Positions 42,572 through 50,039 of a DNA stretch of 64,000 nucleotides are shown piece by piece (positions within the stretch are counted from its first letter, which is position 1; each line of letters opens with the position of its first letter). The translations under genes and the position numbers were made by a program. This stretch comes from CBDBFH01 sp965204775 (GTDB lineage Bacteria; Pseudomonadota; Alphaproteobacteria; JAPOUT01; G958296285): positions 1 to 64,000 of the forward strand of contig CBDBFH010000001.1 in assembly GCA_965204775.1 (NCBI GenBank). Reading direction: 5' to 3'. The notes beneath the pieces were generated by a model. That model ran no database searches and was not told the DNA's origin. It saw only the letters and a list, made by a program, of their open reading frames with translations.

Positions 42572-43668
42572 GTCAGACCACGCCGCAGCCGGCCGAAGAG
42601 AGCCGGCAGGAGCGCTTTTCCGGAACCAAGCCGGTCGCCGAAAAACTCCGCTTTGATCCCGCCCGCCTGGAAGCTTATATGCACGCCCATGTCGAAGGCT
42701 TTCAGGGGCCGCTGGATGTCCGCCAGTTCAAGGGCGGCCAGTCCAATCCGACCTATTGCCTGACCACGCCGGCCCGAAACTACGTGCTGCGGCGCAAGCC
42801 GCCGGGCAAATTGCTGCCCTCGGCCCATGCCGTCGACCGCGAATACCGGGTGATCTCGGCGCTGCACCCAACCGGTTTCCCGGTACCGCGCCCCTACTGC
42901 CTGTGCGAGGACGCGAGCGTCGCCGGAACCATGTTCTACATCATGGAGATGGTCGCAGGCCGCGTCTTATGGGAGGGGACCCTGCCCGATTGCAGCCGCG
43001 CGGAGCGCGCCGCCATCTATGACGCGATGAACCAGACCATCGCCCGCCTGCACAGCCTGGATTATGAGAAACTGGGCCTGACCGGCTTCGGCAAGCCGGG
43101 CAATTATTTCGCCCGCCAGATTTCGCGCTGGTCGAAGCAGTATCTCGCTTCCGAGACCGAGCCGATCCCGGAGATGAACAAACTGATCGACTGGCTTCCG
43201 GTCAATATTCCCCCGGACGACGAGACCTGCGTTGTGCACGGCGATTACCGGCTCGACAATATGATCCTCCACCCCACGCAGCCGAAAGTGCTCGCGGTTC
43301 TCGACTGGGAGCTGTCAACCCTGGGTCACCCCTTGGGCGACTTCACCTATCACCTCATGCAGTGGCGGATGCCGAGCGGCGAGGGCGAGCCGCCCGGCCT
43401 GTTCGAGTCCGATCTGGGCGGGCTGGGGATCCCCGATGAAGAGGCCTATATCGCGGCCTATTGCCGCCGGACGGGCCGGGCGCGAATCGCGAATCTGGAT
43501 TTCTACCACGCCTATAATTTCTTCCGCCTTGCCGGAATCCTTCAGGGGATCATCGGGCGGGTGCGCGACGGCACCGCCGCCAGTGAGCACGCCGCGCTCA
43601 ACGCCGAGCGCGTCCGGCCTCTGGCCGAGGCCGGCTGGCGCGCGGCGCAGGCCGCCGGCGCGATCTGA
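42568..43668 (+). CDS. APH-type phosphotransferase, ACAD10/11 kinase-like
   Basis: 366 residues. Typical ACAD10/11 N-terminal kinase look: LDVRQFKGGQSNPTYCL (glycine-rich loop), YVLRRKPPGKLLPSAHAVDREYRV, FYIMEMVAGRVLWEG, catalytic VVHGDYRLDNMIL and metal motif VLDWELSTLGHPLGD. It overlaps purD by ATGA, so purD expression may drive it. The next gene, convergent 22 bases away, is an acyl-CoA dehydrogenase, echoing the kinase/dehydrogenase pair at 28355-31081. Probable substrate class hydroxyacyl-CoA, inferred. Confidence 0.88.
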   Translation: MSQTTPQPAEESRQERFSGTKPVAEKLRFDPARLEAYMHAHVEGFQGPLDVRQFKGGQSNPTYCLTTPARNYVLRRKPPGKLLPSAHAVDREYRVISALHPTGFPVPRPYCLCEDASVAGTMFYIMEMVAGRVLWEGTLPDCSRAERAAIYDAMNQTIARLHSLDYEKLGLTGFGKPGNYFARQISRWSKQYLASETEPIPEMNKLIDWLPVNIPPDDETCVVHGDYRLDNMILHPTQPKVLAVLDWELSTLGHPLGDFTYHLMQWRMPSGEGEPPGLFESDLGGLGIPDEEAYIAAYCRRTGRARIANLDFYHAYNFFRLAGILQGIIGRVRDGTAASEHAALNAERVRPLAEAGWRAAQAAGAI

Positions 43669-43690
43669 CGACTCCTGGCCGGTCGACCGG

Positions 43691-44911
43691 TCACACCGGC
43701 CGGTTGGCGTATTTCCTGAATTCCAGCCGGGCAATCGCGCGGCAATGGACTTCGTCCGGCCCGTCGGCCAGCCGCAAAGTGCGCATTGAGGCATAGGCCC
43801 GCGCCAGGCCGAAATCGCTGGTCACCCCGCCGCCGCCATGAGCCTGAATCGCATCGTCGATGACTTTTAGCGCCATGCGCGGCGCGGCGACCTTGATCAT
43901 TGCAATCTCGGCCCGCGCCACCTTGTTGCCGACCGTGTCCATCATATGGGCGGCCTTGAGGGTCAAAAGGCGCGCCATCTCGATCTCGACCCGCGCCTCG
44001 GCGACCCGCTGCTCCCAGACCGAATGCTCGGCGATCCGCTTGCCGAAGGCCTCGCGCGACAGCAGGCGGCGGCACATCTGCTCCAAAACCCGCTCGGCGA
44101 CCCCGATCGTGCGCATGCAGTGGTGAATCCGGCCCGGCCCCAGGCGCCCCTGGGCAATCTCGAAGCCGCGCCCCTCGCCCAAAATCAAATTCGCCGCCGG
44201 AACCCGAACATTCTCCAGCAAAACCTCGGCATGGCCGTGCGGCGCATCGTCGAAGCCGAAAACCGGCAGCATCCGCTTGACCTTGACCCCCGGCGAATCC
44301 AGCGGAACCAGAATCTGCGACTGCTGCTTGTGGCGCGGCGCCGACAGATCGGTTTTGCCCATCACAATCGCAATCTTGCAGCGCGGATCGCCCATCCCCG
44401 ACGACCACCATTTATGCCCGTTGATCACATAAGAATCCCCGTCGCGCTCAATCCGGGTCTCGATATTGGTCGCATCGGACGAGGCGACCTTCGGCTCGGT
44501 CATCAGAAAGGCTGAGCGAATCTTGCCGTCCAGCAGCGGCGTCAGCCACGCCTTCTTCTGATCCGCGCTACCGTAGCGGTCGAGAACCTCCATGTTGCCG
44601 GTGTCGGGCGCCGCGCAGTTGAACACCTCCGACGACCAGCCGACCCGCCCCATGATCTCGCACAAGGGCGCATATTCGGCGTTGGTCAGGCCCCCTCCCA
44701 GCTCCGAGTCGGGCAAAAACAAATTCCACAGGCCCGCGGCCTTCGCCTTCGGCTTCAAATCCTCGATAATCTGCGGAATGCGCCAGCGATCCGCCCCCAT
44801 CGCCTCCATCTGGCCGGCATAGGTCTCCTCGTTGGGATAAATATGCTCGTCCATGAAGGCAGACAGCTGCCCGATCATCTCTTTGGTTTTCTTGTTGTAG
44901 TCGAAATCCAT
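43691..44911 (-). CDS. Acyl-CoA dehydrogenase family protein (second)
   Basis: 406 residues, flavin-dependent. Motifs: IYPNEETYAGQM, FLPDSELGGGLTNAEYA, FLMTEPKVASSDATNIETRI, YVINGHKWWSSGMGDPRC, LSREAFGKRIAEHSV, IQAHGGGGVTSDFGLARAY and LRLADGPDEVHCRAIARLE. This is the ACAD10/11-like subgroup commonly found beside APH-type kinases. The start at 44909-44911 has GGGAGG upstream. It is convergent with the kinase gene at 42568-43668 and lies 26 bases downstream of tadA on the same strand. Confidence 0.92.
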   Translation of the reverse strand: MDFDYNKKTKEMIGQLSAFMDEHIYPNEETYAGQMEAMGADRWRIPQIIEDLKPKAKAAGLWNLFLPDSELGGGLTNAEYAPLCEIMGRVGWSSEVFNCAAPDTGNMEVLDRYGSADQKKAWLTPLLDGKIRSAFLMTEPKVASSDATNIETRIERDGDSYVINGHKWWSSGMGDPRCKIAIVMGKTDLSAPRHKQQSQILVPLDSPGVKVKRMLPVFGFDDAPHGHAEVLLENVRVPAANLILGEGRGFEIAQGRLGPGRIHHCMRTIGVAERVLEQMCRRLLSREAFGKRIAEHSVWEQRVAEARVEIEMARLLTLKAAHMMDTVGNKVARAEIAMIKVAAPRMALKVIDDAIQAHGGGGVTSDFGLARAYASMRTLRLADGPDEVHCRAIARLEFRKYANRPV

Positions 44912-44937
44912 GCCCACAAGCCTCCCGTTTCTCCCGC

Positions 44938-45429
44938 CTATCTTACCAAGCCCGCCGCGCCCCGGCAAGAATGCCGCCGGGCGGCGAAAAACCGGCGCAG
45001 CAGTTCCGCCGCCTCCCGCTCCGCCAGCCCGTCATAGACCTCCGGCGCATGCCGGCAGGCGGGGCTGGCGAAAAACCGCACCCCATGGGCGACCGCCCCT
45101 GCCTTCTCATCCCCGGCTCCGTAATAGAGCCGCCGCAGGCGCGCCAGCCCAATCGCCCCGGCGCACATCGCGCAAGGCTCCAGCGTCACATAGAGATCAC
45201 AGCCGTCGAGCCGCGCCCGGCCCAGCCGCCCGGCCCCGGCGCGCAAGGCCAGAATCTCGGCATGAGCGGTCGGGTCGCCCAAACTGCGCATCCGGTTTCC
45301 GGCCTGGGCCAGAATCGATCCGTCCGGCCCGACCAGACAGGCCCCGACCGGAACCTCGTCCAGCGCCAGACAGGCGCGCGCCTCCGCCAGCGCGCGCGCC
45401 ATCGCCCCGCCGGGCGGCGGCGGACTCAA
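44938..45429 (-). CDS. tadA: tRNA-specific adenosine deaminase
   Basis: Converts A34 to inosine in tRNA-Arg(ACG). A 163-residue cytidine deaminase-fold protein with zinc residues H56 (in HAE, catalytic Glu58), C86 and C89 (PCAMC), plus the entry motif EVPVGACLV. The ATG at 45427-45429 overlaps the stop of the cytochrome b gene (ATGA), supporting this start over an ATG nine codons later. Confidence 0.94.
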   Translation of the reverse strand: MSPPPPGGAMARALAEARACLALDEVPVGACLVGPDGSILAQAGNRMRSLGDPTAHAEILALRAGAGRLGRARLDGCDLYVTLEPCAMCAGAIGLARLRRLYYGAGDEKAGAVAHGVRFFASPACRHAPEVYDGLAEREAAELLRRFFAARRHSCRGAAGLVR

Positions 45430-46565
45430 TCGGCTTGCCTTTGCGCCGCCCCGGCCTGTCCCCGGCCCGCGCCGGGGCGCGGCGTCAGCCCCATGCGCCG
45501 GAAAATCTCCGGACGCCGGTCGAAAAACTGGTGCTTGAGCACCCCCAAAAGATGCAGCGAAACCAGAAGATAAAACAGTCCCGGCAAAACCAGTTTATGA
45601 ACAAACGCGGCGTTCCGCCCGGCATCGGGGTCTTTGGCGGCCAGTTTAGGAAGATCGAAAAAATAGGCGCTGGTCGTCACATCGTAATAGGTCGACATCA
45701 AATAGCCGCTGATCGGAAAGCCCAGCATTAGCGCGTAAAGCGAGAGATGGACGAGGCGGGAAAGGGTCTTCTCCCATCTTCGCAGGGATTTATGCGGCCC
45801 GGGCCGGGGAGAGACGAAATGCCAGACGATCCGCGCCAGCGCCAGCGCCAGAACAGTGACTCCCAGCGACTTGTGGATCAAATAGAGCGCGCCGCGATAG
45901 GGCGCCGTGTCGGGCAGGGCCGACATCAAAATCCCCATCGGAACGAGGAGCAGAAAGGACCCGGCAATCGTCCAGTGCAGGAAGCGGGTCACCCAGCCAT
46001 AGGAGTCGGGCGTATTGCGGGCGGGAATCGCGGGCGGCTGGGTGACGCTCTGATGAGCGCCGGGGCCGGGCCTGATTTCGGCCCCGCCCCCCGGCTCCCG
46101 TCCGCTCCTCACTCCGGCCCACCCGCCGGCGGCGAATATCAGCGCCAGCCCGCCTGCGGTCATCAAAATGTAATGGAGGCGCAGGACCGACGGCTTCCAG
46201 GGATCGGCGAATGTGCGCCCCGCCTTGAAGCCGTCAAAGACGCCGCCGACTACGTCCATCGCCAACAGGACGAAGCCGGCGACAAACAGCAAAGCGGGGG
46301 CCAGCGCCAGGCCGGCATAAAGCATGCCGCGGGTCTGCCATTGCCGGTTTTGGGGAATCGAACGCCGGCTCAGGCCATGCGCGCCAAACACCAAAAGGAC
46401 GAGCAGGATAACCGCCGCCCAGCGGCCCTCGCCCAGAACATGGGCGAAAGCCGGATCAATCTGCGATTGCGCCCGCGCCGCCGTCGCGCTCAGCCCCCAG
46501 GCGAGACCGGCCAGAAAAATCTGCGAGAAAAGGAAAATGCGGCGGGCGGAGAGAAAACAGGTCAT
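45426..46565 (-). CDS. Cytochrome b561-type membrane protein with extra N-terminal membrane domain
   Basis: 379 residues. The C-terminal half is a Ni,Fe-hydrogenase/b561-type cytochrome b: RFLHWTIAGSFLLLVPMGI, LIHKSLGVTVLALALARIVWH, LYALMLGFPISGYLMS and LHLLGVLKHQFF supply the heme histidines. Before it are a signal-like helix (IFLFSQIFLAGLAWGLSATA) and about three more helices (AAVILLVLLVFGAHGL, the LYAGLALAPALLFVAGFVLL stretch, LRLHYILMTAGGLALIF) of unknown role. Start is uncertain: ATG at 46565 gives a clean signal; ATG at 46586 adds seven residues. Likely carries electrons from quinol to an unknown partner. It overlaps tadA. Confidence 0.8.
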   Translation of the reverse strand: MTCFLSARRIFLFSQIFLAGLAWGLSATAARAQSQIDPAFAHVLGEGRWAAVILLVLLVFGAHGLSRRSIPQNRQWQTRGMLYAGLALAPALLFVAGFVLLAMDVVGGVFDGFKAGRTFADPWKPSVLRLHYILMTAGGLALIFAAGGWAGVRSGREPGGGAEIRPGPGAHQSVTQPPAIPARNTPDSYGWVTRFLHWTIAGSFLLLVPMGILMSALPDTAPYRGALYLIHKSLGVTVLALALARIVWHFVSPRPGPHKSLRRWEKTLSRLVHLSLYALMLGFPISGYLMSTYYDVTTSAYFFDLPKLAAKDPDAGRNAAFVHKLVLPGLFYLLVSLHLLGVLKHQFFDRRPEIFRRMGLTPRPGAGRGQAGAAQRQAD

Positions 46566-46648
46566 GGCGCATATCCGGGGGCTCATTCCATCTTGCGCCA
46601 AGCCTGCCGCCCTTTGGGCCTGCCTGTCAATCCGCCGGGCCTGCCGAT

Positions 46649-46678
46649 TTGCTTTTGCCGCCGCCTCTGGTCTATAGA
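46649..46678 (+). promoter_or_regulatory. Candidate sigma-70 promoter for lptB
   Basis: TTGCTT at 46649-46654 and TATAGA at 46673-46678 are 18 bases apart, giving a leader of about 60 bases before lptB. It lies in the 181-base gap between the divergent cytochrome b and lptB genes, the rest of which shows nothing I recognise. Confidence 0.4.
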
Positions 46679-46746
46679 ACCCGCTTGCCCCGCAAGGGAC
46701 GGGGGATCCATGCAGACCGGAATCGGATGCAGAAGGGGAGCGGGTC

Positions 46747-47556
46747 TTGAAAGCCGAGGTCATTCCGATGGAAGGAGCGCAGCGCGCCCGCAGCGGCGCG
46801 CGCCCGGCGACGCTGCCCGCAACGCGGCGGCTGGAGGCCGTCCATCTGCGCAAACTCTATCACCGCCGTCCGGTGGTGAACGATATTTCCTTTTCCCTGC
46901 GTCCGGGCGAGGCGGTCGGCCTGCTGGGCCCCAACGGGGCGGGCAAGACCACCGTTTTCTACATGATCACCGGCCTGATTCGCCCCGACTCCGGGCGCAT
47001 TCTGCTGGGCGGGGCGGACATCACCTGGCTTCCGATCTATCGCCGGGCGCGGGCCGGGATCGGCTATTTGCCGCAGGAGGCTTCGCTCTTTCGCGGCCTG
47101 ACGGTCGAGGGCAATCTGCGCGCGGTGATTGAACTGGCCGAGCCCGATCGGGAGCGGCGCGCGGCCCGGCTGGAGGAATTGCTCGCCGAGTTCATGATCG
47201 CCCATCTGCGCCGCACCCCGGCGCTGGCGCTTTCGGGCGGCGAGCGCCGCCGGATCGAAATCGCCCGGGCGCTGGCCGCCCGCCCCGATTTTCTGCTCCT
47301 CGATGAGCCTTTCGCCGGAATCGATCCGATCGCGATGGGCGACATTCGCGATCTGGTCGGCCATCTCAAGGATCGCGGGGTCGGGGTTTTGATCACCGAC
47401 CACAATGTGCGCGCCACCCTGGATCTGGTCGACCGGGCGGTGGTCATCCATGACGGCGCGGTTCTGATTGAGGGCGCGCCGGACACGATCATCGCCGATC
47501 CCCAGGTGCGCCGCTTCTATCTGGGCGACCAGTTCATCTGGCGCGGCGGCGAATAG
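46747..47556 (+). CDS. lptB: LPS export ABC transporter ATP-binding protein
   Basis: ATPase of the LptBFG complex that extracts LPS from the inner membrane; 269 residues. Walker A is GPNGAGKTTVFYMITGL, then GIGYLPQEASLFRGLTVEGN (the LptB-type Q-loop), LSGGERRRIEIARAL, LLLDEPFAGIDPIA and ITDHNVRATLDLVDRA. The start is probably the TTG at 46747, with GGGGAG seven bases upstream; an ATG at 46768 is the alternative. Both give an N-terminal tail of about 25 residues longer than E. coli LptB. In many relatives rpoN follows; here ptsN does. Confidence 0.93.
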   Translation: MKAEVIPMEGAQRARSGARPATLPATRRLEAVHLRKLYHRRPVVNDISFSLRPGEAVGLLGPNGAGKTTVFYMITGLIRPDSGRILLGGADITWLPIYRRARAGIGYLPQEASLFRGLTVEGNLRAVIELAEPDRERRAARLEELLAEFMIAHLRRTPALALSGGERRRIEIARALAARPDFLLLDEPFAGIDPIAMGDIRDLVGHLKDRGVGVLITDHNVRATLDLVDRAVVIHDGAVLIEGAPDTIIADPQVRRFYLGDQFIWRGGE

Positions 47557-47594
47557 GCGCAAAAGCGCGAAGAGCAGGGCGGGCGGGGCTTCCC

Positions 47595-48050
47595 ATGGAG
47601 ATTGCCGATTTCTTTCACCCGGACGGGATCGTCGCCGGCCTCCGGGCGGGGAGCAAGCGCCAGGTCCTGCAAAATCTGGCGGGGCGGGCGAGCCAGGCGA
47701 CCGGCCTGCCGGAGCGGACCATTTTCGACACCCTGCTGGAGCGCGAGCGGCTGGGCTCAACCGGAATCGGACGCGGGATCGCCATTCCCCACGGCAAATT
47801 GGCCAAACTGGACCGGGTGGTCGGCCTGTTCGCCCGGCTGGACAAGCCGGTCAATTTCGAGGCGGTCGACAATCAGCCGGTTGATCTGGTCTTTCTCCTT
47901 CTCGCCCCGGAAGGGGACGGGGCCGATCATCTCAAGGCGCTGGCGCGCGTCTCGCGCACCTTGCGCGACAACCGGGTGATCCGCAAATTGCGCACCGCCA
48001 AGGACGCCGGGGCGCTGTTCTCGCTCCTGACCGAGCCGCCCGCCGCCTAG
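47595..48050 (+). CDS. ptsN: Nitrogen-regulatory PTS enzyme IIA
   Basis: 151-residue EIIA-Ntr. The phosphorylated histidine is H66 in RLGSTGIGRGIAIPHGKL, followed by FARLDKPVNFEAVDNQPVDLVFLLLAP and HLKALARVSRTLRD. It receives phosphate from the PtsP-NPr chain and regulates potassium and nitrogen responses in other bacteria. rpoN and hpf, the genes normally between lptB and ptsN, are missing. Its stop sits in a CTAG shared with the convergent DUF1150 gene. Confidence 0.94.
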   Translation: MEIADFFHPDGIVAGLRAGSKRQVLQNLAGRASQATGLPERTIFDTLLERERLGSTGIGRGIAIPHGKLAKLDRVVGLFARLDKPVNFEAVDNQPVDLVFLLLAPEGDGADHLKALARVSRTLRDNRVIRKLRTAKDAGALFSLLTEPPAA

Positions 48051-48307
48051 TGGACGCGCACCGGCTCGAAATCATAGGCCCGCGCCCCGGCCAGCGCGGC
48101 GGCGCAGTTTTCGACAATGGCCATCGGGGTGCCGTCGGCGGCGTGGATGGCGTAGAATTGCGCATCTCCCGGCCTGTCGAACTGCCGGGCCAGTTCCGGC
48201 GGCATTGCGCTGGCCGGAATCGGCTTGACATAGACCAGCCGCCCTACCCCGCTTTGCGCGAAATCGCGCCCGGGGCCGCGCCCGGCCTGTCCGTCGATCT
48301 TGATCAT
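48047..48307 (-). CDS. DUF1150 family protein
   Basis: 86 residues from the ATG at 48305-48307. Matches the small alphaproteobacterial DUF1150 family by GRLVYVKPI, FYAIHAADGTPMAIVE and the C-terminal DFEPVRVH. Function unknown; in other genomes it lies beside small heat-shock protein genes, which are not here. A longer frame to 48370 adds an unlikely tail. It overlaps ptsN tail-to-tail by four bases. Confidence 0.85.
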   Translation of the reverse strand: MIKIDGQAGRGPGRDFAQSGVGRLVYVKPIPASAMPPELARQFDRPGDAQFYAIHAADGTPMAIVENCAAALAGARAYDFEPVRVH

Positions 48308-48496
48308 CTCGCGATACCCCGCCGGTTTTTCCGGCACCGCATATATGGGAAGGCGCAAGGCTAAAATCAATCCCGCCCCGCCCGGCGGGCAAAGCGTTCA
48401 GACACCGCTTGACATGATAATTGACCCCCGGCAGCTTAAAAAGGGGAATGCAGGCTTGCAGGCTCTGCCAAGTTTCACAAAAAGCGAGGGGGGATC

Positions 48497-49372
48497 ATGC
48501 CGTCCGAAGAAAGGCAGGGAGACAAACCGGCGGCAGGCGACTTCCAGGACAAGGCCGTCGTCATCACCGGCGGGGCGAGCGGGATCGGCTTTGCGCTGGC
48601 CAAGGCTTTGGGGAGCGCGGGGGCGAAGATCGTCATCGGGGAGCCGCAGGAAAGCCGCCTGAAAGAGGCGGCGGCCAAACTCACCGGGATGGGGATCGCG
48701 GCGAGTTTCAAAACCTGCGACGTCGCGCAGCCGGACAGCGTCGCCGGCCTTGCCGATCATGCCTGGCGGACGCATCAGCGAGTCGACATGCTGATCAACA
48801 ATGCCGGGATCGCGATGGGCCGCAGCCGGGTGTCCGACGCGCCCTTGAGCGCGTTGCACAAGCTTTTCGGGGTTAATTTTTTCGGCGTCTGGCACGGCTG
48901 CGCGATTTTCGGCAAACGTTTTATCGCTCAGGGAACCCCGGCGGCGATCTACAATGTCGGCTCGGAGAATTCCTTTTTTGTCGCCGCCCCCCGGATCGCC
49001 GCCTATGTCGCCTCGAAGCACGCCGTGCTGGGATTGACCGAAGCCCTGCGCGAGGAAATGCCGGACTTCATCAAGGTCGGGCTGATCCTTCCCGGCTTTG
49101 TCCGCTCGGAACTGACCGCCGCCTCCGCCCAATTCGCCATGGACGCCGACCGCTTCGCCCAGATTGTCCTGCGCCAGATTCGGGCCGGGGCGCATTTCAT
49201 CGTCTCGCACGCCTATAATGTCGAGCGCATCAAGCCGCGCTATGAAGAACTGCTCGCCGCCTATGCCGCCTATGCCCCGCGCTATGAGGGCGACGACGAA
49301 TTCGATGTGCGCACGCTGCTGGCGCGCCTTGCGCAGGACCGGCCCCCGGCGGGCGAAAAGGAGGGGGCGTGA
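48497..49372 (+). CDS. Short-chain dehydrogenase/reductase
   Basis: 291 residues, NAD(P)-dependent oxidoreductase of the classical SDR family. Cofactor motif TGGASGIGFALA (residues 24-35), NNAGIAMG (101-108), and catalytic Ser156, Tyr170 and Lys174 (YVASK). The C-terminal part (LPGFVRSELTAAS, then a helical extension) resembles alcohol or hydroxysteroid oxidoreductases. The ATG follows GAGGGGGGATC. It is convergent with a StyC-like isomerase gene; if that enzyme makes an aldehyde, this SDR would be a natural partner, but this is speculation. The 189-base gap upstream has a TTGACA at 48409 but no convincing -10 box. Confidence 0.88.
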   Translation: MPSEERQGDKPAAGDFQDKAVVITGGASGIGFALAKALGSAGAKIVIGEPQESRLKEAAAKLTGMGIAASFKTCDVAQPDSVAGLADHAWRTHQRVDMLINNAGIAMGRSRVSDAPLSALHKLFGVNFFGVWHGCAIFGKRFIAQGTPAAIYNVGSENSFFVAAPRIAAYVASKHAVLGLTEALREEMPDFIKVGLILPGFVRSELTAASAQFAMDADRFAQIVLRQIRAGAHFIVSHAYNVERIKPRYEELLAAYAAYAPRYEGDDEFDVRTLLARLAQDRPPAGEKEGA

Positions 49373-49462
49373 TGGATTATGTGACGCCGGGCCGGAGCGG
49401 GCTTTTACGTCTCCCGGCTGTTTCTGGGCTGCATGTTTCGGAGCGGAGGCGCGCCGCCGTCA

Positions 49463-49942
49463 TCAGCCGGCTGGCGTGCTCCGGAAGGCGTGGCGCGCCA
49501 GGATCAGCGCCGCCGCCAGCGTGACAAAGGCGAAGACAAAAGCCGGAGCCAGGCCGATCACCCCCACCAGACTGGTTTCGCCCAGACGGTTGTCGCCGAA
49601 GGTCAAAGACCGGCTGGCGGCGAACATGCCCGCCCAGTAGAAAAGCGTATTGGCATAGCCGGCCCCGACGATCATCCAGAAAAAATGCCGCGCGAGGCTT
49701 TCCGGGATTCGCATGGCATGAATGAGGAGGGCGAAACCGATCACCATCAGTCCGTTCATCAGGCCGCCGACATGGGTGCGCGCCCAGGCCGCGCTGTCGC
49801 CCGGCGGTTCAAACGCCAGAATATAGCCCGGCACAATCTCAAACCCGCCGATCAGGCTCATCCCCAGACCAAGTCCGCCCAGCAGGCCGAAAAACAATAC
49901 GACCGCCCCATGACCGATCATCCTTTTTTGCCGCCGATCCAT
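49463..49942 (-). CDS. StyC-like membrane protein (styrene oxide isomerase family)
   Basis: 159 residues, four transmembrane helices. Collinear with Pseudomonas StyC as I remember it: MIGHGAVVLFF, LIGGFEIVPGYILAFEPPG, WARTHVGGLMNGLMVI, GYANTLFYWAGMF, SLTFGDN and LAPAFVFAFV. StyC is a heme b integral membrane enzyme that isomerises epoxides to aldehydes. Its heme histidine (58), Asn64 and Tyr103 correspond to H57, N63 and Y102 here, but Asp95 corresponds to Ala94. The ATG at 49940-49942 has GAGGGGAAG upstream; a longer frame is rejected. A DUF2339 gene lies 97 bases upstream on the same strand. No styrene genes are present, so the substrate is unknown. Confidence 0.75.
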   Translation of the reverse strand: MDRRQKRMIGHGAVVLFFGLLGGLGLGMSLIGGFEIVPGYILAFEPPGDSAAWARTHVGGLMNGLMVIGFALLIHAMRIPESLARHFFWMIVGAGYANTLFYWAGMFAASRSLTFGDNRLGETSLVGVIGLAPAFVFAFVTLAAALILARHAFRSTPAG

Positions 49943-50039
49943 CTTCCCCTCCCTCGTTGTGTGCATGGTGACAGGCATGATAGCGAAAATGCGGCAGGGG
50001 GCGCAAAGCGCCGCCCAAAAACCTGCCCCCACTCCCGGC

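Noticed and set aside
48409..48440. TTGACA as promoter of the SDR gene
   Set aside because: No acceptable -10 box occurs 16-18 bases downstream.
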